DNA of 64,000 nt from Paractinoplanes polyasparticus (GTDB lineage Bacteria; Actinomycetota; Actinomycetes; Mycobacteriales; Micromonosporaceae). Shown in pieces: positions 18,194-27,497 of the stretch. The stretch lies in contig NZ_JAHWFK010000051.1 of NCBI RefSeq assembly GCF_019710575.1, positions 1 to 64,000 on the forward strand, given 5' to 3'. A program made the position numbers and the translations under genes. Under the pieces are notes generated by a model, which saw nothing but the letters and a program-made list of their open reading frames with translations, had not been told where the DNA came from and did not search any database. How positions within the stretch are numbered: the stretch's first letter is position 1; every line of letters begins with the position of its first letter.

Positions 18194-19486
18194 TCAATCA
18201 ACGGCGGTGACGGTCAAGGTGTCCCCGCGCGGGCAGATCAGGTAGCCGGACACACCCTGGCAGCTCTGCTCGGCGAGCCGGTCAACCGTGCCGAGGGCGG
18301 TCTGCCGGCCATCAGCCAGGTCAAGGCGGTTCACGGCGGTGCGATCATGGGGCCTGCCCGTGGCGCGCAGCAGGATCAGTGAACCGGCCGGGCCGGCCAC
18401 GAACGCCTCCTGGCCACCGAGCGGACGGCCGATCGTGCGGCCGGTGGCCGCGTCGACCAGGACCGTTGTGGCCGAGGCCAGATTGGCGGCGGCGGAGAGC
18501 AGCAAGCGGTCGGCGCCAAGATTCCACACGAACCGCATGTCGTCGCGCCGCCAGGTCTCACGACCGGTAGCGGGATCGCGGCCGGCCACACCACGCACAC
18601 CGGCCGTGCAGATCAACGGGCCGCAGCCGGTGACGTAGCCGATCAGCTCGTCGGACAACCACAGCCGGCGCAGGTCGGCGGCGTGGTAGATGGTGGCAGC
18701 GGTCTGGGCGGACGCTGTGCGGATCACCACCAGTTGGGCGCCGACCGGGAAGAACGTCGCGGAATACACCCCGTTCCAGGGGATGCGGCTGCGATGGCGT
18801 ACGGCGCCGTCGTCGTAGTTGTAGACGGTGGCGTCGCCGGTGGCGGTCATCGTGATGATCGACGTGGGCCGGGCACCTTCGGTGATGGTTGTCCATTCCT
18901 CGGCCGGGGTTATCGACCGTCGCCATACCTGGTGGCCGTCGCGTAGCCCGACCAGGCGCAGGCCGGTGGTCGCACCGGACTGGCTGGTCTCGGCGAGCAG
19001 CACGCCGCTACCCAGCGGCGACGACGAGGAGGCGCCGGCGGCCTGCCAGAGCTGTGTGCCGGTTGCCGCGTCGAGCGCGATCGTGCGGGGCCCCGGCGCA
19101 GAGGGGGTCGAGCCGATCGGTGGCGGGCCGGTGGTCACCAGCACGACATCTCCGGCGGGCCGGATACCGTACGCGTCGCCGGTCGGCGTGCTCCATCGCA
19201 GGCGGCCGGTGTGCAGGTCGAAGGCGACAACCTCGGCCGGCCCGGAAGGACTGCTGCGATTCAGGTAAACAGTCCGGCCGTCCACAGCCACGGTGTCACT
19301 GGGCTGCAGCGCCGTCGTCCAGAGCGGCCGCACCAGGGACGGCGCCGGCGGCGTCGAGGCGGTCATCGCGGCCAGACCGAGCGCGGTCAGAACGACCAGC
19401 GCCAGCCGGCGCAGCCGCGGCAGGTTCACCGGCGCGGCAGCTGCCCCGGTGGCAGCCTCTGCGTTACCGAGGTCAATCAGAGTCAT
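18194..19486 (-). CDS. Membrane-anchored PQQ-like beta-propeller protein
   Basis: 430 residues from ATG 19484-19486. A membrane helix lies at about residues 28-46 (LRRLALVVLTALGLAAM). The exported domain has repeated propeller blades: VVAFDLHTGRLRWSTPTG, IALDAATGTQLWQAAG, LVGLRDGHQVWRRSI, GRDPATGRETWRRDD. These are the tryptophan-docking repeats of the PQQ_2 type, but no quinoprotein active-site residues are seen, so it is probably a binding scaffold. A longer open frame upstream is arginine-rich noise. The stop lies only 15 bases from the IS3 relic. Confidence 0.75.
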   Translation of the reverse strand: MTLIDLGNAEAATGAAAAPVNLPRLRRLALVVLTALGLAAMTASTPPAPSLVRPLWTTALQPSDTVAVDGRTVYLNRSSPSGPAEVVAFDLHTGRLRWSTPTGDAYGIRPAGDVVLVTTGPPPIGSTPSAPGPRTIALDAATGTQLWQAAGASSSSPLGSGVLLAETSQSGATTGLRLVGLRDGHQVWRRSITPAEEWTTITEGARPTSIITMTATGDATVYNYDDGAVRHRSRIPWNGVYSATFFPVGAQLVVIRTASAQTAATIYHAADLRRLWLSDELIGYVTGCGPLICTAGVRGVAGRDPATGRETWRRDDMRFVWNLGADRLLLSAAANLASATTVLVDAATGRTIGRPLGGQEAFVAGPAGSLILLRATGRPHDRTAVNRLDLADGRQTALGTVDRLAEQSCQGVSGYLICPRGDTLTVTAVD

Positions 19487-19905
19487 CGTCAGCCGACCAA
19501 CGTCACCGCGCACGCGTCCCGCATCTTGTAAGCAAGATAGCTCGATGGCGTGGTTGCCGGCTCGTGCAGCAACATCTGCCGGACACGTTAACCCCATTTG
19601 GTGTTCCAGCCGTGGGTCGGTCGGCGCCCGGGCGTGCGGGTGGTCTTTGTCAGCGGGGGCGGTCTCGTGGTGGTCGACCGATTGCCGGCTCTCAGATCTG
19701 TCGGCCGGTGTAGCGCGGTTGGCCGGGTCGCCGCGACCGTCCGCGAAGCGAGGTTTCACTTGACATCGATCAAGGGCCTGCGAGGGTGGCGGATCTGAGC
19801 GACCGCCCGAAGTCCGGCGGTGCCGAGACTGGAGTTGCAAACCCGGCATGACCCCTTCCGGACGTCGACGATGCTGACTGCCCGGCGTACCCATATCCTG
19901 GGTTG
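19487..19905. promoter_or_regulatory. Divergent intergenic region with a short dyad
   Basis: No coding sequence is recognised. ATCTTG-TAAG-CAAGAT (19523-19538) is a perfect 6-bp dyad 37 bases upstream of the propeller gene and could be an operator. At the right end TATCCT (about 19893-19898) matches TANNNT and lies seven bases before the next ATG, with no Shine-Dalgarno sequence. Confidence 0.35.
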
Positions 19906-21066
19906 ATGTTCCGCCGTAAGAGGGTTGTTCAGGATGTGGTCGTTGCCGACAGCATGCGCCGGTTCTTCGACAGGCTGAAGGCAAGCGACCGGGCTGTTCC
20001 CGAGTTCGTGGCCCATCGGTACGGTCAGCACCTGTTCGGGCGGCCCGGCGATCTGCTTTCCGACGAGCTGTCGCGGTCCCGGTACTACGTCGGTCTCTCG
20101 ACCGGGGACAGCACACACAGCTTCGCCGACCTGACCCGGCGCGCCACCCTGGTGGCCGACACCCTGCTGCTGGCCCACGATCGCACGGCGCGCTACCACG
20201 AGATCGGCGTGCAGACCCGGCACACGACGCTCGATCTGGAGGACTCCCACATCCCGTTTCTGGGCGCCGCCCCGTCGGCGGAGTTGGCCATGGGAATCGC
20301 CGCCGGGCAGTCCCTGTCCCGCCCGGATCTGGAGCGGCGCAACAGCGTGAACACCGCCTTCGGCATGCACTGCCCCGACCTGCGCGCGCTCGGCACCTGG
20401 ATCCTGGACGCGGAGCCGCTGCTCAGGGCGGGGCTCACCTGGTACCTGCCGAGCTACTCACTGAACAAGTACACGACGGTCGAGGGAGTCCGTCACGACT
20501 CACGCGAGCCGGCCGTGGAGACCAAAAAGGCCCTCGACTACCTCATCAGGGACGGCCGGGCGGTGGACGCGTCCGGCGCCGATCCGATCAAGAGCAAGCT
20601 GGTCCGGCCCGTCCTGCACACCGAACTGCCGTTCCTGCAGGGCGTGAGCCTGCGCGACTTCAGCAAGATCACCGTCGACGAGTTCGGCTCGTTCGCCGCC
20701 TTCCGCGACTTCCTGCGGCTGACCCTGCTCGGGCTCGACGACGCCCTCAACGACGTCCAGTCCGAACGCGAGATGCTCAAGATCGGTCTCAAGATCAACG
20801 AAGAGGTACGGGCCATGCGCGCCGCGATGGTCGTGGCCCAGCGCAAACGGGCCCTCTCCGCCAGTGGCGCCGTGCTCGGGGCGGCCGGCACCGTGCTGCT
20901 CGCCGTCTACGGCCCGGCGCTGGCCACGGCCATCGCCGCCCTCGGCGCGAGCGGTGGGGTGTGGGGCTTCGTCAGCGCCATGAGCGAAGGCAGCACCACG
21001 GTCCTGCGGGAGAACAAGTGGTACTACGTGTGGGCGCTGGCCAACAGCAGCACGCGCGACGGGTGA
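19906..21066 (+). CDS. Unknown protein with C-terminal membrane or hydrophobic hairpin
   Basis: 386 residues, family not recognised. The N-terminal 290 residues are mixed alpha/beta and soluble-looking, with motifs such as HTTLDLEDSHIPFLGAAPS and PVLHTELPFLQGVSLRDFSK. A helical stretch with many charges follows (LNDVQSEREMLKIGLKINEE). Residues about 310-355 are a glycine/alanine-rich hydrophobic hairpin. The ATG at 19906 is preferred over the TTG three bases earlier; a -10-like TATCCT seven bases upstream suggests leaderless expression. The DUF6232 gene starts 5 bases after its stop, so the two are an operon. Confidence 0.6.
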   Translation: MFRRKRVVQDVVVADSMRRFFDRLKASDRAVPEFVAHRYGQHLFGRPGDLLSDELSRSRYYVGLSTGDSTHSFADLTRRATLVADTLLLAHDRTARYHEIGVQTRHTTLDLEDSHIPFLGAAPSAELAMGIAAGQSLSRPDLERRNSVNTAFGMHCPDLRALGTWILDAEPLLRAGLTWYLPSYSLNKYTTVEGVRHDSREPAVETKKALDYLIRDGRAVDASGADPIKSKLVRPVLHTELPFLQGVSLRDFSKITVDEFGSFAAFRDFLRLTLLGLDDALNDVQSEREMLKIGLKINEEVRAMRAAMVVAQRKRALSASGAVLGAAGTVLLAVYGPALATAIAALGASGGVWGFVSAMSEGSTTVLRENKWYYVWALANSSTRDG

Positions 21067-21070
21067 TCGG

Positions 21071-21502
21071 GTGCGGACCTACTACAGCGGCTCGGACGCG
21101 CTGGTCACCGCGACCACCCTGACGATCCGCCCGCCGAAGGGCCCCACGTACGCGCTGCGCGACCTCGACCCCGGGCATCTCACGATCGTCACGAACGAGA
21201 ACTGGTTCGTGTACCTCTTCCCGGTGGCCTCGGTGGTCGTCTCGATGCTCTACGGGAGTCCCGTGATCGCCTACGAGTATGGGTGGCGGCCGTTCGCGAT
21301 CTTGGTGTTCGTGGCGGCGGTGATCGGTGCCGCCGGCTGGGCGTGGTACTGGCGACATCGCAAGGATTACACCCTGGAGGGCGTCTACCGCGGAACCAGG
21401 ACGTCGCTGCTGACGGTCAGCAACGAGGCAAGAGCCTTCCAGATCCGGTACGCGATCCGCGAGGCGATGGAGAATCCCACCGAACAGACGGGAGCCGGCT
21501 GA
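21071..21502 (+). CDS. DUF6232 family membrane protein
   Basis: 143 residues from GTG 21071. The opening RTYYSGSDALVT, a small beta-rich segment, two central membrane helices (about 49-68 and 74-92) and the closing YTLEGVYRGTRTSLLTVSNE match the DUF6232 pattern of actinomycete proteins. Function unknown. It begins 5 bases after the previous gene and is probably co-translated with it. Confidence 0.7.
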   Translation: MRTYYSGSDALVTATTLTIRPPKGPTYALRDLDPGHLTIVTNENWFVYLFPVASVVVSMLYGSPVIAYEYGWRPFAILVFVAAVIGAAGWAWYWRHRKDYTLEGVYRGTRTSLLTVSNEARAFQIRYAIREAMENPTEQTGAG

Positions 21503-21696
21503 GCCCCTTTTTCGAAGTGGGCGCAGCTCAGGCCGGTTCGAAGTGGTGTTCTGCGCGAGTAAGTGCAGCAGTGCCTCGTTCACCGGGCCGGTCCCGTCCG
21601 TTCCTGGGCGGGCGAAGGCGGGGTTGGTCGCCAGGACGTCCGGGAAGGCGGCTCCCAGCAAGGCCGCGCCGGCGGCCGGACGGCACCCGCATCGAG

Positions 21697-22449
21697 TTAT
21701 CGAGGGTCAGCGGACGCTTGGTGGACGCGCCGCCCGTCCGGTTGAACCAGTTGGCTGAACCGCCCGGCGTCGGCGGCGCGGGGCACGTTGTTGAACATGA
21801 CGTACGCCGGGCCGGTGCCGACGGTGTCGGCGAGCTGCGCCAACTCGGCGTCCGTGTACACGTGGCGGGCGCCGGTGATGCCGTGCAGGCGGTAGTAGGC
21901 CATCGGCGTCAAGCTGGGGCGCAGGAACGGGTCGGCGGCGTGGGTCAGGTCCAGTTCCTCGCACAGATCCCGGACCACGTCGTCCGGCCAGGGGCCGCGC
22001 GGCTCCCACACCAGCCGGACGCCGTCGGGCCGGCGCGCCCGGGCGATGAACTCACGCAACCGCGCGATGGCGGGCTCGGTCGTCCGGAAGCTCGCCGGGC
22101 ATCGGAGAAGGATCGCGGTCGCTCGCGGGATCGCGGCGCACTCGAGCGTGGTGTCCCAGGCGCGCGCGACGATGGGCGTCCACCGGAAACCGCCGACCTC
22201 GGCGCGTTCCTCGGCGCTCAGCGATGTGCGCAGCCGCCGGTACGTGGAGCTTTCGCCTCATGGCGTGATCAACTGCCACGCCTTGACGGTGAACTCGAAC
22301 GCCGGGGGAACGCCGGCCCGCCATCGCCGTAGCGTCGCCTCGCGGGGCGGCTCGTAGAACGTCTGCTGTGTCTCCAGCACCCGGAAGCGTTGCGCGTAGG
22401 ACGTCAGCGCCATGCCGGCTCCGCACAGGCCTACCTTCACTGGCGTCAT
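21697..22449 (-). pseudogene. DUF72 (YecE-like) gene interrupted by an in-frame TGA
   Basis: The upper part reads MTPVKVGLCGAGMALTSYAQ ... FEFTVKAWQLITP, then TGA at 22258-22260. The same frame continues GESSTYRRLRTSLSAEERAE ... ATAILLRCPASFRTTE ... VWEPRGPWPDDVV ... VMFNNVPRAADAGRF to a stop at 21697. Together these give a full DUF72 protein of about 250 residues. Relatives have ITHPASSPTYRRLR at the break, so the stop is a point nonsense change with no frameshift. DUF72 proteins have a TIM-barrel fold and unknown activity. Confidence 0.75.
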
Positions 22450-22599
22450 GCGTGGTGCATACCCTCCCGTTCCCGAGGGAATCGCCGACCGGGCAGCGGC
22501 CGCCGGCAGGCAGCCGCTTCCTCCCAGCTGACGCCAGATTGCAGGCATCGCCATTGAGGCCGGGGATGGGGCCGCGTCGCGGTCCCACCCCCGGAGGAA

Positions 22600-25500
22600 T
22601 CACTTCAAGCCGAAGGCGCGGGTGATGCGTTGTTCGACGGTGTTGCCCCGACTGTCCGAGGCGGTCGTGCGCAGCGTGACGAACGCTGCTTCGTGCGGAG
22701 CGTCGAGCTTGGCCCGCCAGGCGTATCCCTGCTGCCGCAGGCCGGTGTGCTGCCAGGTCTTGCCGTCGTCGTAAGAGACGTCGACCGTGACCTTTCGGAT
22801 GGTTCCGGCGCCCACGACCCCCGGCAGGGTCGACGGAGTCACGTCCAGATCGGCGTGCCGGTCGGCCTTCCCGGCCGGGTCGGTCCTGACCGCGTAGTCG
22901 AGCTGGATCAGCGCCGGCTTCTCGTCCTGGCCGGACTTGACCGGACCCGATGTGAAGCCCCACTCGGTGTGCGTGCTCGTCGAGTACGGTCCGGCAACCT
23001 CGCCGCGGCTGTTCTCCGACACCAACCGGTAAGGCAGGCGTTCCGGGGCGAGGGTGAGATAGAGCCCGCCGTTGTCGTCATCGCTGCGGGCGATCAGGTC
23101 CTTGCCCTGATATAGCTGCAGCGACTGTTGAGCCGTACCCCACGCCATGGCACCCATGTGTGCGGCGCCGGAGTCGCCCCAGCCGGGAACGGACGCCTGG
23201 AACGCGTCACCGCTGTGCCGGACGACCGTGTCCGAGATGCTGGCCAGGCGCGGCCGCTGCACCGGGCTGAACCACGTCTCCGCGGCCTTGTCTCCGGCGC
23301 GATAGGTCTTCCATTCCGACTGTTGGCTGATCACGTTGGGGATCAGGACCTGGGTGGACCAGGGGATTCCCGCGGTGACCCATTCGGTTCGCTCGCCCTG
23401 TGCCGGGGCCGGCGCCGGCGTGAGCGACGTCATGGTGTTGCCGGCGCCGCGACTGCCGCGCGCTTGCAGGACGCGGTCCGAACGCCAGTTGCGGTAGGAC
23501 GCCGTGATGCGAGCCAGGTTGGACTTGTCCGTCCGGTAGGTCAGGTCGGCCGGCAGACCACCATGGTAGTCGCGCTGCAGGTCGTAGACGTACTTCGCGG
23601 CCGGGTTCGACGTCACGTCGAGCTTGACCCGCCGTTCCCGCTGGATCCGGCTGATCAGCTGGTTCCCCTGGTCGTGAGAGAGCGTGACCACGGTGACCGG
23701 CGGCGGGTCGACGGGCCCCCATTCCGAGGTCGTCCACGGGGCGAGCCGGCCGACTCCGTCGTTGACGACCACCAGCATGCGGGCGCCTGCGGCGGCCGCG
23801 GCCGCCGCCTCGTCCTCGATCTTCTTCGCGGTGTCGTGTCGCACCACGAGGGCTTTGCCGCGGGCGTCGCGGTCACCGGCGAGGACGGCGTCGACGTGCG
23901 ACGAGCCGGCCGGCAGGGGTTGAGCGGCGTGCTGCGCCCGCAGGTCGTCGTAGCCGGTGATCTCCAAGGCGGGCTGGGTGAGACGCCAGCGGGTGCCGAA
24001 CGCGAAGCCGTCCGTCTCGGTGTTTCCGGTGGGCAGGGCCCAGACACTGTCGTAGGAGGCGTCCGGTGCCGCCCCGACGAACCAGTTGCTACCGCCGCTG
24101 ATCCGGCTCTGTTGGCTGAAACTGAAGCTCGCCTCGGTCACCTCGGCGCGTTCGGGGGTGCTGGTCCGGACACGCCTGGCCTTGGCGGCGTCGAACACCA
24201 CGGCCCGGTCCCGGTCAAGCTTGAGCCCGTTCGCCGGCATGAGGACGGCGCCCTTCGAGTAGGGGCCGTGCACCCCTTCGACGTCACCGCGGAACCATGC
24301 GGCGTACGTGTCAACCGGCAGACGCAGGGTCGCGGCGCCGGTGGCGTCGACGCTGACGTACTCGTAGGTGCCGTTGGCCCCCATCACCGTGAGGGTTCCG
24401 GCCAAGGGCTTTCCGCTGCGGTCCTTGGTCGTCACGACGAGCTTGTGCCGCTCGGTCTCCTGCCCGACCGACAGGGTCGTACGCATGGTCACCGAGCCCG
24501 CGGTCGCGGTCAGGAAGCCGGAGAACGCCTGGTCGAAAGGCATTCCGTCGAACGAGACGGTCACCTTCACCTCAGCGTTGCCGTGCGCCGGAACGGTGAG
24601 CTGCGGCTGCGAGAGCGTCAACTGCCCGGCCGGGAGACCGTTGAAGGAGGCCGACAGATCGAGCGTCACCGGGTCGTCGCCGAGGTTGGTGTAGCGAACC
24701 GGCCGTGTGACCGGGGCGTTCACCGCCGGTGAGGTCCACTCGGCATAGCCGAAGTTGACGCTGCCGGAGCCGAAGAGGGTTGCCTTCGCCGCCGCGGCGA
24801 CGTCGAGACGGCCGGTGCCACCCGCGTACGCGGTCATTCCCGGCAGTTGCTTGGTGGTGCTCGTCAGCAGCTCCTTGAGCTGCTCTCCATTCAGTTCGGG
24901 GTGCTTGGCGGCCAGCAGCGCGGCGGCGCCGGCGACGTGCGGTGTCGCCATCGAGGTGCCGCTCATGACGAGGTAGGAGCCCTCGCCCTCCTGTGCGTAC
25001 TGGGAGCGGGCGGCCAGGATCTCGGTGCCGGGGGCGGTGAGGTCGGGCTTGACCGCCCGGTCGCCGAGGCGCGGGCCCATGCTCGAGAAGCCGGCGAGCG
25101 CGTCAGTGTTGTTGACCGCGCCGACGCTCAGGGCGGCGTCCGCGGCAGCGGGCGTGCCGATCCCGTACTCGCGTCCCTGGTTGCCGGCCGCGATGACGAA
25201 GAGCGCCCCGGTCTCGGCGCTGAGCTCGTTGACCGCGATGCTCATCGGGTCGGTGCCGTCGGTCGGACTGTCACCCAGGCTCAGGTTGATGATCTTGGCG
25301 TGCTGATCGCGCGCCGCCCACTCCATCCCCTCGATGATCCCGGAATTCTCGCCGTAGTTGTTGTCGCCGAGCACCTTGCCGATGTGCAGGCGGACGCCGG
25401 GCGCGACGCCCTTCTCGACACCGCCGGACGCGGCGCCCGAACCCGCGATGGTCGAGGCGACGTGCGTGCCGTGGCCCAGCCGGTCGAGGATCGGGAACTC

Positions 25501-26259
25501 GGGAACGAAGTTCTTCGTGGCGACGATCCGATCGGCCAGGTCGGGATGATCCGGGTCGATGCCGCTGTCGAGCACCGCGACGTCGACCCCGGCGCCGATG
25601 TTGCCGCCGGCCCACACCTGCGGCGCGCCGATCTGAGCGGTGCTCTCGGCGAGGGCACCCTGCGACTTGCCGTCCAGCCAGATCTTCGTGATGCCGCCGC
25701 CGAGGGCGGGCGCGGCGCCGGCGACGCGCTTCCGGCTGGTAGAGGTGATCGAGGTCCAGAAGTCGTCCGACCGCTCGGCCTTGAGCGCGGCGCCCTGGAT
25801 GCTCTCGAGGTCGAGCACCTTCTCGGCGCTGTCCAGCGACGCGGAGGCCTTGGCCCGAGCGGACTTGTCGGCGTAGCGGACGATCAGCGGGAGCCGGTCG
25901 CTGTGCGCGTCGTCGTAGCCGTCCTCGACGAGCTCGGTCAGGTTGAACAGCTGCTTGTCGAGCAGACCGGCCGAGACGTACGGCAGGGCCGGGTCGGGAT
26001 AGACGAAAGTGTCCTTGCCCTTGCGCTGTGCGAGAAAGCCGACGGGCCGGCCCTGCTCATCACGCACCTGAGGGCTGGTAGCTCCGTCGGCGGTCATGGT
26101 GACGGTCACTTTCTCACCGGTGAGGAGAGTGACCGTTGCCGTCGGTCCGGCGCCGGGTGAGGCGACCGTCGAGGCGGCGGCCGGAGCTGCCGGGGCTAGA
26201 GCGAGCGGGACCACGCACACGGCGATGAGTCCTGCCCCGCGTAAACGCGACAATGGCAC
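22600..26259 (-). CDS. Large secreted subtilisin-like (S8) serine protease
   Basis: About 1219 residues from GTG 26257-26259, which has GAGG six bases upstream. An ATG 54 bases earlier has no ribosome site. A Sec signal peptide (AGLIAVCVVPLALAPAAPAAA) is followed by a propeptide. The catalytic triad is Asp in VAVLDSGIDPDHPD (near 229), His in GHGTHVAS (near 266) and Ser in GTSMATPHVAGAAA (near 433), with the oxyanion Asn in AAGNQG. The long C-terminus has Ig-like stretches, a PA-like segment (ARMLVVVNDGVGRLAPW) and a final domain ending YDDGKTWQHTGL..DSRGNTVEQ. It should degrade extracellular protein. A paralogue of the same layout lies at 54900-58127. Confidence 0.9.
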   Translation of the reverse strand: MPLSRLRGAGLIAVCVVPLALAPAAPAAASTVASPGAGPTATVTLLTGEKVTVTMTADGATSPQVRDEQGRPVGFLAQRKGKDTFVYPDPALPYVSAGLLDKQLFNLTELVEDGYDDAHSDRLPLIVRYADKSARAKASASLDSAEKVLDLESIQGAALKAERSDDFWTSITSTSRKRVAGAAPALGGGITKIWLDGKSQGALAESTAQIGAPQVWAGGNIGAGVDVAVLDSGIDPDHPDLADRIVATKNFVPEFPILDRLGHGTHVASTIAGSGAASGGVEKGVAPGVRLHIGKVLGDNNYGENSGIIEGMEWAARDQHAKIINLSLGDSPTDGTDPMSIAVNELSAETGALFVIAAGNQGREYGIGTPAAADAALSVGAVNNTDALAGFSSMGPRLGDRAVKPDLTAPGTEILAARSQYAQEGEGSYLVMSGTSMATPHVAGAAALLAAKHPELNGEQLKELLTSTTKQLPGMTAYAGGTGRLDVAAAAKATLFGSGSVNFGYAEWTSPAVNAPVTRPVRYTNLGDDPVTLDLSASFNGLPAGQLTLSQPQLTVPAHGNAEVKVTVSFDGMPFDQAFSGFLTATAGSVTMRTTLSVGQETERHKLVVTTKDRSGKPLAGTLTVMGANGTYEYVSVDATGAATLRLPVDTYAAWFRGDVEGVHGPYSKGAVLMPANGLKLDRDRAVVFDAAKARRVRTSTPERAEVTEASFSFSQQSRISGGSNWFVGAAPDASYDSVWALPTGNTETDGFAFGTRWRLTQPALEITGYDDLRAQHAAQPLPAGSSHVDAVLAGDRDARGKALVVRHDTAKKIEDEAAAAAAAGARMLVVVNDGVGRLAPWTTSEWGPVDPPPVTVVTLSHDQGNQLISRIQRERRVKLDVTSNPAAKYVYDLQRDYHGGLPADLTYRTDKSNLARITASYRNWRSDRVLQARGSRGAGNTMTSLTPAPAPAQGERTEWVTAGIPWSTQVLIPNVISQQSEWKTYRAGDKAAETWFSPVQRPRLASISDTVVRHSGDAFQASVPGWGDSGAAHMGAMAWGTAQQSLQLYQGKDLIARSDDDNGGLYLTLAPERLPYRLVSENSRGEVAGPYSTSTHTEWGFTSGPVKSGQDEKPALIQLDYAVRTDPAGKADRHADLDVTPSTLPGVVGAGTIRKVTVDVSYDDGKTWQHTGLRQQGYAWRAKLDAPHEAAFVTLRTTASDSRGNTVEQRITRAFGLK

Positions 26260-26670
26260 CAGGGGCCTCGCAAAGGTATCGATGGGAGCGATCCCAAGCA
26301 ATATGAAGATCATCGATTACGTTCGCGCAACAGCTTCATTACGGCCGAAGCCCCACTACGGCCCGCGACGATGACCGACGGCGGGTGGACGGACACCCGG
26401 CAGCGTTGAGCACGCTGCCGCACGAGCGGGGCAGAGACGGCGGACGCACCGGCAGCCGACCGCCCTCCGGCTACGTGGCTCGACAGGGCCACCATGACGG
26501 CCGCGAAGGCGGCGCCGGACACCTCACCCACTCCGAATACCGAAACCTGCCCGCAAGTCGTTGAGACCACCTCAGTCTCGAGGAATCCCGCTGGTGAACC
26601 AAAGCTGCGTGTCGTACGTCGTAGAGCGGACGGACGTCGGAAAACACGATCCAGTGCAGAAAGCTCAGGC
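26260..26670. other. Divergent intergenic region
   Basis: Lies between the minus-strand subtilase and the plus-strand dehydrogenase, so it must contain both promoters. No -35/-10 pair or dyad stands out. A longer open frame extends the dehydrogenase leftward here but lacks similarity and is probably not translated. Confidence 0.3.
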
Positions 26671-27471
26671 ATGAGATACCTCGTTACAGGAACCTCCAGC
26701 GGCATCGGCCGAGTGACGGCTTTGCGGCTCGCCGAACGTGGACACCACGTCCTGGCCGGAGTACGCGACACGGCGCACGCTCCACAACACCCGCTGATCC
26801 GGCCGATCATCATCGATGTCACAGACCCCGAGCAGGTCGCTGCGGCGGCGCGGGGTATCGATGAGCTTCACGGGCTGGTCAACAACGCCGGGGTGACCTT
26901 CGCCGGACCCATCGAAGAATTTCCTCTCGACCGGTTGCGAGAGCAGTTCGAAATTAACGTTGTCGGGCTGGTAGCAGTGACGCAGGCATTCCTGCCCGCA
27001 ATCAGGGCGAACCGTGGCCGTGTAGTCATGGTGAGTTCGACCAGCGGCCGCGTCGTCTTTCCTATGCTGGGGGCGTTCAGCGCTTCCAAGTACGCCGTGG
27101 AAGCAGTCTCCGACGCGCTGCGCCGGGAACTCCGGCCGTGGAACGTGCCGGTAGTCGTCATCGTGCCGGGCAGCTTCAAGTCCCGTAACCGGCACAAGAC
27201 CGAGCAGGTGGCGACAGCTGACCGTTCGAACGCGGCACAGAGCCTGTACGGCGACGCCATGGATGCCTTCCTCAGGTTCAGCAGAAAAGTGGAGGAGGGG
27301 GCCGGCGACCCTGGCAAAGTAGCGGCCGTCATCGAGCGCGCACTCACCGCAGGAAATCCTCGGCGACGTTATGTGGTGGGCATCGATTCACGCGCGGCCA
27401 TCGCCATGGGAAAATTTCTGCCGACCCGGACTTCAGACGCGCTTCTTGGCAAAATCGCGGGAATCAAATGA
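26671..27471 (+). CDS. Short-chain dehydrogenase/reductase lacking the catalytic Tyr
   Basis: 266 residues. The Rossmann N-terminus is MRYLVTGTSSGIGRVTALRL (TGxxxGIG), with NNAG at LVNNAGVTF and the catalytic Ser region VMVSSTSGR. At the YxxxK site the sequence is GAFSASKYAVEA: Lys is kept, but the usual Tyr is Phe. The C-terminal part resembles retinol-dehydrogenase/17-beta-HSD-like SDRs (SDALRRELRPWNVPVVVIVPG). Oxidoreductase activity is therefore doubtful unless the adjacent Tyr of SKY substitutes. It starts at ATG 26671 with a weak AAGCTCAGG site. Confidence 0.75.
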   Translation: MRYLVTGTSSGIGRVTALRLAERGHHVLAGVRDTAHAPQHPLIRPIIIDVTDPEQVAAAARGIDELHGLVNNAGVTFAGPIEEFPLDRLREQFEINVVGLVAVTQAFLPAIRANRGRVVMVSSTSGRVVFPMLGAFSASKYAVEAVSDALRRELRPWNVPVVVIVPGSFKSRNRHKTEQVATADRSNAAQSLYGDAMDAFLRFSRKVEEGAGDPGKVAAVIERALTAGNPRRRYVVGIDSRAAIAMGKFLPTRTSDALLGKIAGIK

Positions 27472-27497
27472 CGCCACGTAGCGGTGACCGCCGTTGA

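Noticed and set aside
18194-20116. 640-residue version of the propeller protein starting at 20116
   Set aside because: The first 210 residues are low-complexity arginine-rich translation that overlaps the plus-strand gene at 19906; the signal-anchor start at 19486 fits the family.
22258-22260. Selenocysteine codon in the DUF72 gene
   Set aside because: DUF72 relatives have no cysteine here and no SECIS-like hairpin follows; a nonsense mutation is simpler.
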